A stretch of DNA of 9,544 bases from Candidatus Izemoplasma sp. (GCA_007123975.1 SLFZ01000011.1:1-9544), one strand, 5' to 3'; numbered from the stretch's first letter, positions 1-6,045 are shown. Notes: generated from the letters alone by a model not told the origin. Numbers and translations are program-made.

Positions 1-1
1 G

Positions 2-529
2 GCGTTTTTGGAAATGAACAAGCAAACACGCTACTTTTCTGAAATCAAAGGGGACATGCGGATTTATCGGTCGTCAATGAAAAGCTTGGCCCGCTATCAT
101 ATCGTTCGCGGTGAGTACGCGCGCGGTGCCGCTACGTTAGATCAGTTTGTGGACCCGTTGGAAGCCGATTATTACTTGCTAAAAAGCTATGCTTACATGC
201 TTTCGGAACGATTCGTTGAAGCGCTTGCGGTCATCAAAGAAGCGCGGAAAGCATCGGTGTTAAAAGGCGATCGGCTGGTGTCGCTTGGACTCGATGCGAT
301 TGAAAAACGCATTAACCACGGAAGCGGCGATTCAACCATTCTGGCCATGAAAACGTACCTTGACGAAGCCTTTAACAGGAAGGACTACATGTCGATGCGC
401 ATCGGGTTTAAGATGATTGAACTCGAGCTAGAAGCACGACGACGCTATAAAGAGCTTTATCACTACACCGATCGGCTCCTTGAAGCGGTCAAACGCATTG
501 TTGGAAAGGAAGGTTCTGATGAAACATGA
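2..529 (+). CDS. Helical TPR-like protein, C-terminal part (5' end outside window)
   Basis: I do not recognise this protein. The reading frame is open to the left edge, and the first possible starts (TTG at 8, ATG at 14) have no visible ribosome site, so the entry is most likely the C-terminal 175 residues of a longer protein. The visible part is charged and almost wholly helical. Stretches such as YYLLKSYAYMLSERFVEALAVI have the alternating small and aromatic pattern of tetratricopeptide-like helix pairs, which usually mediate protein-protein contacts. No signal peptide, membrane segment or catalytic motif is visible. Its last 11 bases overlap the start of the yjbQ-like gene, so the two are translated from one transcript. 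It could be the tail of a TPR-containing regulator, but the part that would show this is missing. Confidence 0.6.
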   Translation, partial: AFLEMNKQTRYFSEIKGDMRIYRSSMKSLARYHIVRGEYARGAATLDQFVDPLEADYYLLKSYAYMLSERFVEALAVIKEARKASVLKGDRLVSLGLDAIEKRINHGSGDSTILAMKTYLDEAFNRKDYMSMRIGFKMIELELEARRRYKELYHYTDRLLEAVKRIVGKEGSDET

Positions 530-935
530 CCGGCATGTACTGACGTTTCAAACCACGAAACGCAGACAACTCATTAACATCACCCCACAGGTACGTGATT
601 GCGTTCGAAAAAGCGGTGTCCAACACGGATTGGTGCTCGTCAACGCGATGCACATCACCGCAAGCGTCTTCATCAATGACGACGAAAGCGGCCTGCACCA
701 AGACTTTGAGGCATGGCTTGAAGGGCTCGCACCGGAAAAACCCTATGATCGATACCGACACAACACCTATGAAGATAATGCCGATGCGCACTTAAAGCGC
801 ACGATTATGGGGCGGGAAGTCGTGGTTGCGATTACCGATGGCGACCTTGACTTTGGTCCATGGGAACAGATTTTTTATGGCGAGTTTGACGGCAAACGCA
901 AAAAACGCGTGCTCGTCAAAATCATTGGTGAATGA
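519..935 (+). CDS. yjbQ: YjbQ/UPF0047 family protein (secondary thiamine-phosphate synthase family)
   Basis: This is a 138-residue protein of the YjbQ/UPF0047 family, a small beta-rich fold that forms trimers. The family signature is clear: HITASVFINDDESGL at about 45-59, DNADAHLK at 86-93, and a glycine-tryptophan turn (GPWEQIF, 113-119) followed by E-x-DG-x-R near the C-terminus. Length is normal for the family. The E. coli member shows weak thiamine-phosphate synthase activity, hence the database name, but the true physiological role is not settled. The ATG at 519 is chosen because AAGGAAGG lies a few bases upstream and the product then matches family length; an in-frame upstream start at 480 would add 13 residues of overlapping sequence. 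It overlaps the preceding gene by 11 bases and the following peptidase gene by ATGA, so the three genes are probably translationally coupled. Confidence 0.9.
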   Translation: MKHDRHVLTFQTTKRRQLINITPQVRDCVRKSGVQHGLVLVNAMHITASVFINDDESGLHQDFEAWLEGLAPEKPYDRYRHNTYEDNADAHLKRTIMGREVVVAITDGDLDFGPWEQIFYGEFDGKRKKRVLVKIIGE

Positions 936-1930
936 TGACGCCTTTGTTGTCTGCTTTTTTGCTGGTGGCTGGTTTCCGCGCCATTGTCGAAGGACAAGAC
1001 GGCATCCGTATGGGGCTGCGCGTGTCGTTAAGACGCGCCTTTTTGACGTGCTGTTTTGTCGCTGCCGTGCTTCTTTATCACGCAACCGACTGGCCATTGC
1101 TGACCATCTTGGGAGGGTGGGCCTTCATCAGCGGCATGAGCATCTTCATCAGCCGCCCTATGCGCTTTAAAACCCTTCGCGACGCCATGACCGCGAGCGT
1201 CGCACGGCTAGCGATGGCCATTTTAGTTTTGCACGTGGTTATTGGCGTGTACATCGAGGGCGTTGTTCATCCGGCTTGGCTGATGGCGGCGGTACCCGTT
1301 ATCTTTACGCTTATCTACATCGCATCGATAAAATGGGTCTTTGGTCGCTGGCTTGAAAAGGTGCCGATTGAGATGCCTTACGATCAAGACCTTCGCCACC
1401 GTTTCCAACCCGAACGCATCGGCATGGTTCGTTCCAAGGTCATCTATTTACCAATGAACGCGCTTTTTATGGGGCTTTTCTCAACCGGGCGCGTGTGGTT
1501 GTCAGACCGGATTGTTGCTGGGTTAAGAAGCATCGAGTTAAAAGCGATTATTCACCATGAACTCGGCCACGCCACCGCACGTCACCTTCGCTTGCGGCTG
1601 GGGTTGCTTGTGGTGGTGTATGCAACGCTCTTTGGGTCGGCGTGGTTCGCTTTTTCCACTTTTGCCTCCCCGCGCGACGCCTTGGTTGGATTCATCGCGC
1701 TCACCTGGACGCTGATGGCAGGTCTTGAAGCCCTTGCCTATGATGTTGCACAACGCCAAGAATTCAAAGCGGACGCCTTCGCAAAGGCCGTCGGGTATGG
1801 CGATGCATTGGCGGACGCCATCGAAGCGATTCGACGGCGTGAACCCGAGCGAAAGCACACCGCTTTGTACCATCGACTGTTTGTTTCGCATCCGCGCCAT
1901 GAAGAGCGCATTAAACGCTTGCGCTTGTAG
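932..1930 (+). CDS. Membrane-bound M48-family zinc metallopeptidase
   Basis: The 332-residue protein carries the gluzincin motif HELGH at 209-213, with H209 and H213 as zinc ligands and E210 as general base. The third ligand is E277 in the EFKAD segment (277-281), the M48 E-x3-D motif. A C-terminal SHP-x2-EER motif at 319-325 is also typical of M48 (Ste24/HtpX) enzymes. Hydrophobic segments near 3-15, 36-50, 57-74, 90-108 and 115-133 precede the catalytic domain, and two more lie around 223-268, so it is an integral membrane protease with the active site probably facing the cytoplasm. The start overlaps the yjbQ stop (ATGA at 932). M48 enzymes remove damaged membrane proteins or process peptides; the substrate here is unknown. 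It differs from canonical HtpX in its long N-terminal membrane region. Confidence 0.88.
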   Translation: MMTPLLSAFLLVAGFRAIVEGQDGIRMGLRVSLRRAFLTCCFVAAVLLYHATDWPLLTILGGWAFISGMSIFISRPMRFKTLRDAMTASVARLAMAILVLHVVIGVYIEGVVHPAWLMAAVPVIFTLIYIASIKWVFGRWLEKVPIEMPYDQDLRHRFQPERIGMVRSKVIYLPMNALFMGLFSTGRVWLSDRIVAGLRSIELKAIIHHELGHATARHLRLRLGLLVVVYATLFGSAWFAFSTFASPRDALVGFIALTWTLMAGLEALAYDVAQRQEFKADAFAKAVGYGDALADAIEAIRRREPERKHTALYHRLFVSHPRHEERIKRLRL

Positions 1931-1943
1931 GGGGGAACACGTT

Positions 1944-1986
1944 CGGGTTCGACCCGGTGAAAATTCACGTCGAAAAGCTTTTGACT
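1944..1986 (+). promoter_or_regulatory. Cluster of three inverted repeats before a promoter
   Basis: Three perfect or near-perfect dyads lie side by side. CGGGT-TCG-ACCCG is at 1944-1956. GTGAA-AA-TTCAC is at 1957-1968. GTC-G-AAAAGCTTTT-GAC is at 1969-1985; it contains the 10-base palindrome AAAAGCTTTT and would be a perfect 16-base palindrome without one extra G. The last dyad covers most of the -35 box of the following promoter. They look like operator sites, possibly for autoregulation by the HTH-containing protein downstream. The first hairpin could instead help end the preceding transcript, but there is no U-tract after it. Confidence 0.45.
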
Positions 1987-2007
1987 AGCCATGCGGCGTG
2001 ATATAAT
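1981..2007 (+). promoter_or_regulatory. Sigma-A-type promoter of the flavoredoxin-HTH gene
   Basis: A perfect TATAAT (2002-2007) follows TTGACT (1981-1986) at a short 15-base spacing. A ribosome site (AGGGGGGG, 2019-2026) and ATG at 2032 follow. The perfect -10 box makes the promoter credible. The short spacer suggests it is weak alone or regulated. Confidence 0.65.
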
Positions 2008-2031
2008 GAGGATAGAATAGGGGGGGTTACC

Positions 2032-2922
2032 ATGAAAAAGGTGTTACCCAAAACATCATTGGTCTACCCGTTACCAATTGCTCTTTTGGGGGTTCAACAC
2101 GAGGGGAAAGTCTACTACACCACCGTGACGAACTTATCGATTATGGGCGAAGAACCACCGGTTATTAGCGTCATGATTGAGCGCCACCGAGCCATCATGA
2201 AGCGGCTTGAAATCGGGTCGATCATCAGCATCAATTATCCGGACACCACCATGATTGACAAAGCGGACCTCTGTGCGAGTGTGTCGGGAAATGAGTTTGA
2301 TAAATCGACGCTTTTTAACACCGAGCATTTGCTTGAGGCACCCTACATTGATGAATGCCCTGTGGTGTTGGTTGCTGAAATTATCGACATCGTAGCGATT
2401 AAACGCCAGAAGGTGTTTGTGTGTGATGTTCGGCGCACGCTCATTGATGAGAAGATCGCCGTTGATCGCAACATCCCATCGATGAACATTCTTGATCCCA
2501 TCATTTACGGGCGCGATGGAAAATACTACAAAATCGGCGGCGTCATCGGAAAGACCGGCCTCGAGGGACGCGCGCTTTATCAAGACATTAAAAAACACAT
2601 GGCGCCGAAACCCTACTCGTTCCATTTTAAGCTCAAGGTTTGCGAGGAGAAAGAAGCGGGGAAATCGTACCGCAAACTCGCCCAGGAGTACGATGTGTAC
2701 CATGAAACCATCGAAGATTGGTATGCGCTTTACTCGATGTTCGGTCGAGAAGGCCTGACGAAGGCGTTTGCGAAGAAGTTGGCTTCGACGCGGTTTACCC
2801 GTCGGGAAAAAGCCGATATTGTCGACAAGATTCGGCGCGGTGAGATGACCTATCGCGAGGCCTGTCAGTTGCATACCGTGAGTCTTTCCAGGTTGCGAAA
2901 CTGGATGAAGAAAAGCCGGTGA
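2032..2922 (+). CDS. Flavoredoxin-like FMN domain fused to two transposase-type HTH units
   Basis: The 296-residue protein has two parts. Residues 1-185 match the flavin-reductase-like, FMN-binding split-barrel family: the LVYPLPIALLG strand, then TVTNLSIMGEEPPVISVMI (32-49), INYPDTTMIDKADLCASVSG (67-86), the APYIDECPV motif (103-111) and LDPIIYGRDGKYYKIGGVIG (154-173). Residues 199-241 form a helix-turn-helix of the IS150 InsJ/IS3 OrfA type (KSYRKLAQEYDVYHETIEDW, then FGREGL). A second, related HTH follows at 255-296 (TYREACQLHTVSLSRLRNWM). Flavoredoxins alone are about 190 residues and have no DNA-binding part, so this is a true domain fusion. No transposase catalytic domain, terminal repeats or partner gene is present. 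I infer a flavin- or redox-responsive DNA-binding regulator, or a domesticated transposase module. C81, C109, C131 and C278 could be redox-active. The gene stands alone between its own promoter and a terminator. Confidence 0.85.
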   Translation: MKKVLPKTSLVYPLPIALLGVQHEGKVYYTTVTNLSIMGEEPPVISVMIERHRAIMKRLEIGSIISINYPDTTMIDKADLCASVSGNEFDKSTLFNTEHLLEAPYIDECPVVLVAEIIDIVAIKRQKVFVCDVRRTLIDEKIAVDRNIPSMNILDPIIYGRDGKYYKIGGVIGKTGLEGRALYQDIKKHMAPKPYSFHFKLKVCEEKEAGKSYRKLAQEYDVYHETIEDWYALYSMFGREGLTKAFAKKLASTRFTRREKADIVDKIRRGEMTYREACQLHTVSLSRLRNWMKKSR

Positions 2923-2963
2923 TTTTGACCGGGAAACCGGTTATTGTTGGCATACAAACAAAG

Positions 2964-2996
2964 AGGCGCGTTTCCGTTGATTCGGACGCGCTTTTT
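2964..2996 (+). terminator. Rho-independent terminator after the flavoredoxin-HTH gene
   Basis: GCGCGT (2966-2971) pairs with ACGCGC (2986-2991), and CCG (2974-2976) pairs with CGG (2983-2985), leaving a TT bulge. A TTTTT run (2992-2996) follows. The six-base loop TTGATT is itself a plausible -35 box for the next gene. Confidence 0.8.
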
Positions 2997-3005
2997 ATCT
3001 ACAAT
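2977..3005 (+). promoter_or_regulatory. Probable promoter of the BASS-family transporter gene
   Basis: TTGATT (2977-2982) and TACAAT (3000-3005) are separated by exactly 17 bases. The predicted transcript starts near 3012, only about ten bases before the ATG at 3023, with a weak GGTGAT ribosome site. The -35 hexamer is exactly the loop of the upstream terminator. Confidence 0.45.
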
Positions 3006-3022
3006 GAGTCTGGGTGATATCA

Positions 3023-3985
3023 ATGCACGTTCTATTTTGGATGAAACGACACATTTCAACGGCCATCCTCATCGGCATGGCGACCGGGTTTACCGCTGGC
3101 ATGCTTTTTGACTTAAGTGGGTTCAGCGTTGCGGTGATGCCGCTCTCGTTTGCGATGGTGTTCCCGATGATGGTGACACTCGATTTCTCACGGTTGTTTT
3201 CGCGAGGAAATCGACGCCTTCAGCTGGTCACGCAAGCGGTGAACTTTATTTATCTTCCGGCGCTCGCGTGGCTTGTTGGATGGGTTTTCTTCCGTGATGT
3301 GACAAGCTACCGCATCGCGTTGTTGTTGATGGCGTTGTTGCCGACATCGGGGATGACAGTATCGTGGACGGCGATGGCCAAAGGCAACGTGAATGAGGCC
3401 GTTCGCATGATTGTGATTGGTCTTTTGCTTGGGGGTTTGCTGGCACCGCTTTACCTCGGGGTGTTGATGGGCGAAGCGGCGAACGTGCCTTTTGAGGCGA
3501 TCATCCGCCAAATAGCATTGATTGTGTTTATCCCGATGGGACTTGGTTATGCGGTGCGCCGCGCCTTTGTTACACGGATCGGCGAAGCGCGTTTCAATGT
3601 TTCGGTTAAACCCTATTTCCCTGCTTTTTCGACGCTTGCCGTGGTGCTTTTGATTGCGCTGGTGACCGGCATGCGCGCGCCGATGTTAGCGCAAGATCCA
3701 TGGCTTATTGTACGCATTGCCATTCCGCTTATCATCGGCTATGGCGTGATGATTGTAAGCCTTCATTGGCTGGCATCTCAACTGTTTGATTACGCCGATA
3801 GAATTGCCATGATTAACGGCACGATGATTCGCAACTTATCGCTATCGTTGGCCCTGGCGCTGGCGGTCTTTGATGCGATAGGCGCGGAAATTGCGCTCGT
3901 GATTGCGGTGGCCTACATGGTTCAAGTTCAAGCGGCGGGTTGGTACGTGCGCATGAACATCGCAAAGCATCTTTCAGAAGCATAG
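3023..3985 (+). CDS. BASS/ACR3-superfamily ten-helix membrane transporter
   Basis: This is a 320-residue, very hydrophobic protein with about ten predicted transmembrane segments (from about 12-28 to 286-305). It has the layout of the bile acid:sodium symporter/ACR3 arsenite-efflux superfamily. The two conserved unwound-helix regions can be located: LLPTSGMTVSWTAMAKGNVN at 105-124 and INGTMIRNLSLSLALALAVF at 264-283. These correspond to the crossing helices 4 and 9 that line the substrate site. The protein has no cysteine at all, whereas ACR3 arsenite pumps depend on a conserved cysteine in helix 4, so arsenite efflux is unlikely. An organic-anion or small-metabolite role is more plausible. 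The ATG at 3023 is preferred over GTG at 3014 because GGTGAT lies a few bases upstream. The gene appears monocistronic, with a terminator right behind it and no arsenic genes nearby. Confidence 0.8.
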   Translation: MHVLFWMKRHISTAILIGMATGFTAGMLFDLSGFSVAVMPLSFAMVFPMMVTLDFSRLFSRGNRRLQLVTQAVNFIYLPALAWLVGWVFFRDVTSYRIALLLMALLPTSGMTVSWTAMAKGNVNEAVRMIVIGLLLGGLLAPLYLGVLMGEAANVPFEAIIRQIALIVFIPMGLGYAVRRAFVTRIGEARFNVSVKPYFPAFSTLAVVLLIALVTGMRAPMLAQDPWLIVRIAIPLIIGYGVMIVSLHWLASQLFDYADRIAMINGTMIRNLSLSLALALAVFDAIGAEIALVIAVAYMVQVQAAGWYVRMNIAKHLSEA

Positions 3986-3994
3986 TTCAGGACT

Positions 3995-4022
3995 AAAAGC
4001 ACCGTCAAACGGTGCTTTTTTT
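3995..4022 (+). terminator. Rho-independent terminator after the transporter gene
   Basis: AAAAGCACCG (3995-4004) pairs perfectly with CGGTGCTTTT (4010-4019) around a TCAAA loop and runs into a seven-T tract. It begins ten bases after the transporter stop codon. Confidence 0.93.
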
Positions 4023-4059
4023 ATAGGATTTAGAACGTTGTTTAGATTTTTTTAAAGGA

Positions 4060-4070
4060 CGCCTAAGGCG
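4060..4070 (+). promoter_or_regulatory. Inverted repeat just upstream of the operon promoter
   Basis: CGCCT-A-AGGCG is a perfect 5+1+5 dyad that ends two bases before the -35 box. Its position suits an activator or repressor site. No known binding motif is recognised. Confidence 0.35.
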
Positions 4071-4072
4071 CA

Positions 4073-4101
4073 TTGTCCGTGTAAGCGCTTTATGTTATAA
4101 T
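4073..4101 (+). promoter_or_regulatory. Promoter of the five-gene oxidoreductase operon with cre-like spacer
   Basis: TTGTCC (4073-4078) and a perfect TATAAT (4096-4101) are separated by 17 bases, a good sigma-A promoter. Within the spacer, TGTAAGCGCTTTAT (4080-4093) fits the catabolite-responsive element TGWAANCGNTNWCA at 12 of 14 positions and has the palindromic core AAGCGCTT. A LacI/CcpA-family protein bound here would block RNA polymerase directly. Confidence 0.75.
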
Positions 4102-4107
4102 AGGCAA

Positions 4108-4175
4108 GGTGGATTCATGCCGCGTCGCACGGGCAGTATCTTCCGGTGCGATAGACCGTGACTGCGAGGTGGATT
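4108..4175 (+). promoter_or_regulatory. Structured leader of the oxidoreductase operon
   Basis: The expected leader of about 68 bases holds a hairpin (TCGCACGG at 4125-4132 with CCGGTGCGA at 4143-4151, one bulged G). It also holds a possible 14-codon leader frame from ATG 4117 to TGA 4159-4161, reading MPRRTGSIFRCDRP. The block AGGTGGATT occurs twice, before the leader ATG (4108-4116) and before the true start of the first gene (4168-4175), as AGGTGGATTCATG and AGGTGGATTATG. Translation of the leader frame is doubtful because its ribosome site lies at the predicted 5' end of the transcript. Confidence 0.3.
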
Positions 4176-4481
4176 ATGCGCATCAAGAATCATCCTATTT
4201 TAGGGTTTAAAGCCCGAAAAACCATTACATTCACCTTTGATGGAAAAACCTATCAAGGGTTGGAAGGCGACACCATTGCCTCAGCATTGCACGCCGCCGG
4301 TGTGCGAAAGTTGAGCGAAAGCATTCACCGCAAGCGTCCGCGCGGTTTTTACTGCGCGATTGGCAACTGCGCGTCGTGCAACATGATCGTCAACGGCGCG
4401 CCTAACGTACGCACATGCATCACGCCTTTGGAAGAAGGCATGGATGTTCGCATGCAAGATGGAAAGGGGCGTGTCGAATGA
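4176..4481 (+). CDS. (2Fe-2S)-binding protein, N-terminal part of a split PdhA/SoxA-type alpha subunit
   Basis: This 101-residue protein is a plant-type 2Fe-2S ferredoxin domain of the Fer2_4 type. Cluster ligands are C60, C65, C68 and C81 (CAIGNCASC, then C81 twelve residues later). The opening MRIKNHPILGF and the GLEGDTIASAL helix (28-38) are characteristic of the domain at the N-terminus of sarcosine oxidase alpha, opine oxidase A/HcnA and archaeal dye-linked proline dehydrogenase alpha. Here it is a separate gene, and its stop overlaps the next start (ATGA). It should pass electrons between the flavoprotein and Fe-S subunits of the complex encoded by this operon. The ATG at 4176 with GAGGTGG just upstream is preferred to GTG at 4158, which would place the ribosome site inside the gene. 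Confidence 0.88.
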   Translation: MRIKNHPILGFKARKTITFTFDGKTYQGLEGDTIASALHAAGVRKLSESIHRKRPRGFYCAIGNCASCNMIVNGAPNVRTCITPLEEGMDVRMQDGKGRVE

Positions 4482-5560
4482 AGACGACCGAATGTTTAAT
4501 CGTCGGTGCAGGACCCGCCGGCATGCGTGCCGCGAAGCGTCTTTTAGACGCGGGTGCAGAAGTGACGCTCATCGATCGTAGCGACATGCTCGGAGGGCAA
4601 CTGACAAAACAGACGCACATGTTTTTTGGTTCGGAAAAACAGCACGCGTCGAAACGCGGCATTGACATCATGCAGTTGATGATTGATGATATCGTGAACC
4701 ATCCGAAACTCACCGTCATTAAAAACGCCACCGTCGTGGCGATGTACAAAGATCGTGTGGTCGGCTATGTCATCGGTGAAACCTACCATCGCATTCAAGC
4801 GAACGCGATTGTTGTTGCGGCGGGTGCGAGCGAAAAAGCGATTCCCTTTGAAAACAATGACTTGCCCGGGGTGTATGCGGCCGGTGCCGTGCAGACGTTG
4901 ATGAACGTCTATGGTGTGAAGCCGGGACATAAGGTCTTGATGGTCGGCAGTGGAAACATCGGATTGATTGTGACGTATCAACTGCTTCAAGCCGGTGTTG
5001 AAGTGGTCAAACTGATTGAAGCGGCCGATTCGATTGGTGGGTATTTGGTGCATGCTTCGAAAATCAAACGCCTTGGCGTCGACATTGAAACCAACATGAG
5101 CGTTAAACGCGCCATCGGCAAAGACGAGGTGGAAGCCGCGGAAATCTGGCGGCTCGATGAGGCATGGCAAGGCATTGAAGGCACCGAAGAAATCATCGAG
5201 TGCGATGTCATTTGCATGGCCGTCGGCTTAGCGCCGCTTACGGAACTTCTGCAGCAAATGGGCGCGAAGATTATGTACGTTCGCGAACTCGGCGGCAATG
5301 TCCCCGTCATCGATAAAGACCATCGAACCAGCATTGAGCGAGTGTATGCATGTGGCGACATGGCCGGGATAGAAGAGGCAAGCAGCGCGATGATGGCCGG
5401 TGAAATTGCCGGCTTAAGCGCCGCCGTCGATCTCGGTTATCACGTTGAGAATTATGAAGACGACGTTGCGCGCCTCCGGCACGAACTGTCGAACTTGCGC
5501 GATGGTCCACACGGTGAAAAAATCCGTCTTGGGCTTAAAAAACTGGGGGTGCTTTCATGA
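4478..5560 (+). CDS. FAD/NAD(P)-binding oxidoreductase, alpha subunit (PdhA/HcnB/OoxA-like)
   Basis: The 360-residue protein is a two-dinucleotide-domain flavoprotein. The N-terminal GAGPAG (10-15) binds FAD, with LGGQLTKQTH shortly after. A second GSGNIG motif (157-162) forms the inserted NAD(P)-type Rossmann domain, and VYACGDMAG (289-296, D294 contacting FAD) closes the FAD site. It matches the flavoprotein portion of proline dehydrogenase alpha (PdhA), HcnB, opine oxidase A and the middle of sarcosine oxidase alpha. There is no CxxC redox disulfide, so it is not a thioredoxin-reductase-like enzyme. Together with the 101-residue gene before it (overlap ATGA), it makes up one conventional alpha chain of about 460 residues split in two. 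It probably carries electrons from the dehydrogenase subunit to NAD(P)+ or another acceptor. GGAAAGGGG at 4461-4469 is the ribosome site. Confidence 0.88.
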   Translation: MKTTECLIVGAGPAGMRAAKRLLDAGAEVTLIDRSDMLGGQLTKQTHMFFGSEKQHASKRGIDIMQLMIDDIVNHPKLTVIKNATVVAMYKDRVVGYVIGETYHRIQANAIVVAAGASEKAIPFENNDLPGVYAAGAVQTLMNVYGVKPGHKVLMVGSGNIGLIVTYQLLQAGVEVVKLIEAADSIGGYLVHASKIKRLGVDIETNMSVKRAIGKDEVEAAEIWRLDEAWQGIEGTEEIIECDVICMAVGLAPLTELLQQMGAKIMYVRELGGNVPVIDKDHRTSIERVYACGDMAGIEEASSAMMAGEIAGLSAAVDLGYHVENYEDDVARLRHELSNLRDGPHGEKIRLGLKKLGVLS

Positions 5561-6045
5561 TTGAGAAAACCGGCGTGCCCTCGGAAGCGCAAATCAAGTC
5601 GTGCTTCCCAGAGAAAATCACGCTCAAAAAACCTAAAGCGATTATTGAATGTTATAAGGAGATTCCATGCAACCCGTGTGACACGAGTTGCCCCTTTGAT
5701 GCGATCACGGTTCCTGAAGACATCAACGTGCGTCCGTCCATCGACTTTGATAAGTGCACGGGCTGCGGCATTTGTGTGTACAATTGCCCCGGCCTCGCCA
5801 TCAGCGTCATGCAACTCAAAGATGGCAAAGTATCGATGAAAATACCCTATGAGTTTACACCGCTGCCAAGCCAAGGTGAGACGGTGAACGTGATGAACCG
5901 CGCGGGTGAAGTCATCACCCCCGGCACCATCACCAAGGTGCAACGCACAGACAAGATGAACAAGACCGCCTTGTTGCATGTGGAAATTCCCGATGCCTAT
6001 CTCTACGACGCCATAACCATCGAGGTGAAGCATGGATCCGAATAA
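5557..6045 (+). CDS. Two-cluster 4Fe-4S ferredoxin-like subunit (PdhF-like)
   Basis: This is a 162-residue iron-sulfur protein. The first cysteine set is C32-x5-C38-x2-C41-x3-C45-P (ECYKEIPCNPCDTSCP). The second is a canonical CxxCxxCxxxCP at C67, C70, C73 and C77. It should bind two 4Fe-4S clusters in a bacterial ferredoxin fold, with an unusual first ligand spacing that recurs in Fe-S subunits of amino-acid dehydrogenase operons. About 80 residues follow without cysteines and look beta-rich, perhaps a docking domain. The start forms an ATGA overlap with the preceding flavoprotein gene. Its role is inferred to be an electron wire between the flavoprotein subunits. C16 is an extra cysteine of unknown use. 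Confidence 0.88.
   Translation: MIEKTGVPSEAQIKSCFPEKITLKKPKAIIECYKEIPCNPCDTSCPFDAITVPEDINVRPSIDFDKCTGCGICVYNCPGLAISVMQLKDGKVSMKIPYEFTPLPSQGETVNVMNRAGEVITPGTITKVQRTDKMNKTALLHVEIPDAYLYDAITIEVKHGSE

Noticed and set aside
1946..1956. GGTTCGACCC resembling a tRNA T-arm
   Set aside because: No acceptor stem, D-arm, anticodon arm or CCA fits around it; it is a plain small hairpin before a promoter.
2134..2874. Long open frame of 246 codons on the minus strand opposite the flavoredoxin-HTH gene
   Set aside because: The plus strand encodes clear conserved motifs, while the antisense product is low-complexity and has no ribosome site. It is a composition shadow.
2032..2922. Insertion sequence suggested by the transposase-type HTH
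   Set aside because: There is no DDE catalytic partner, no terminal inverted repeats or target duplication seen, and the HTH is fused in frame to a flavin domain with its own promoter.
3023..3985. Naming the transporter arsB/acr3
   Set aside because: The protein lacks the cysteine needed by ACR3 pumps and there are no arsenic-resistance neighbours.
4415..4477. A longer start for the FAD oxidoreductase
   Set aside because: The extra residues lie inside the 2Fe-2S gene, have no family match, and the ATG at 4478 has its own ribosome site.
4544..5170. Open frame of 208 codons on the minus strand opposite the FAD oxidoreductase
   Set aside because: It overlaps a conserved two-dinucleotide flavoprotein and shows no protein-like features of its own.
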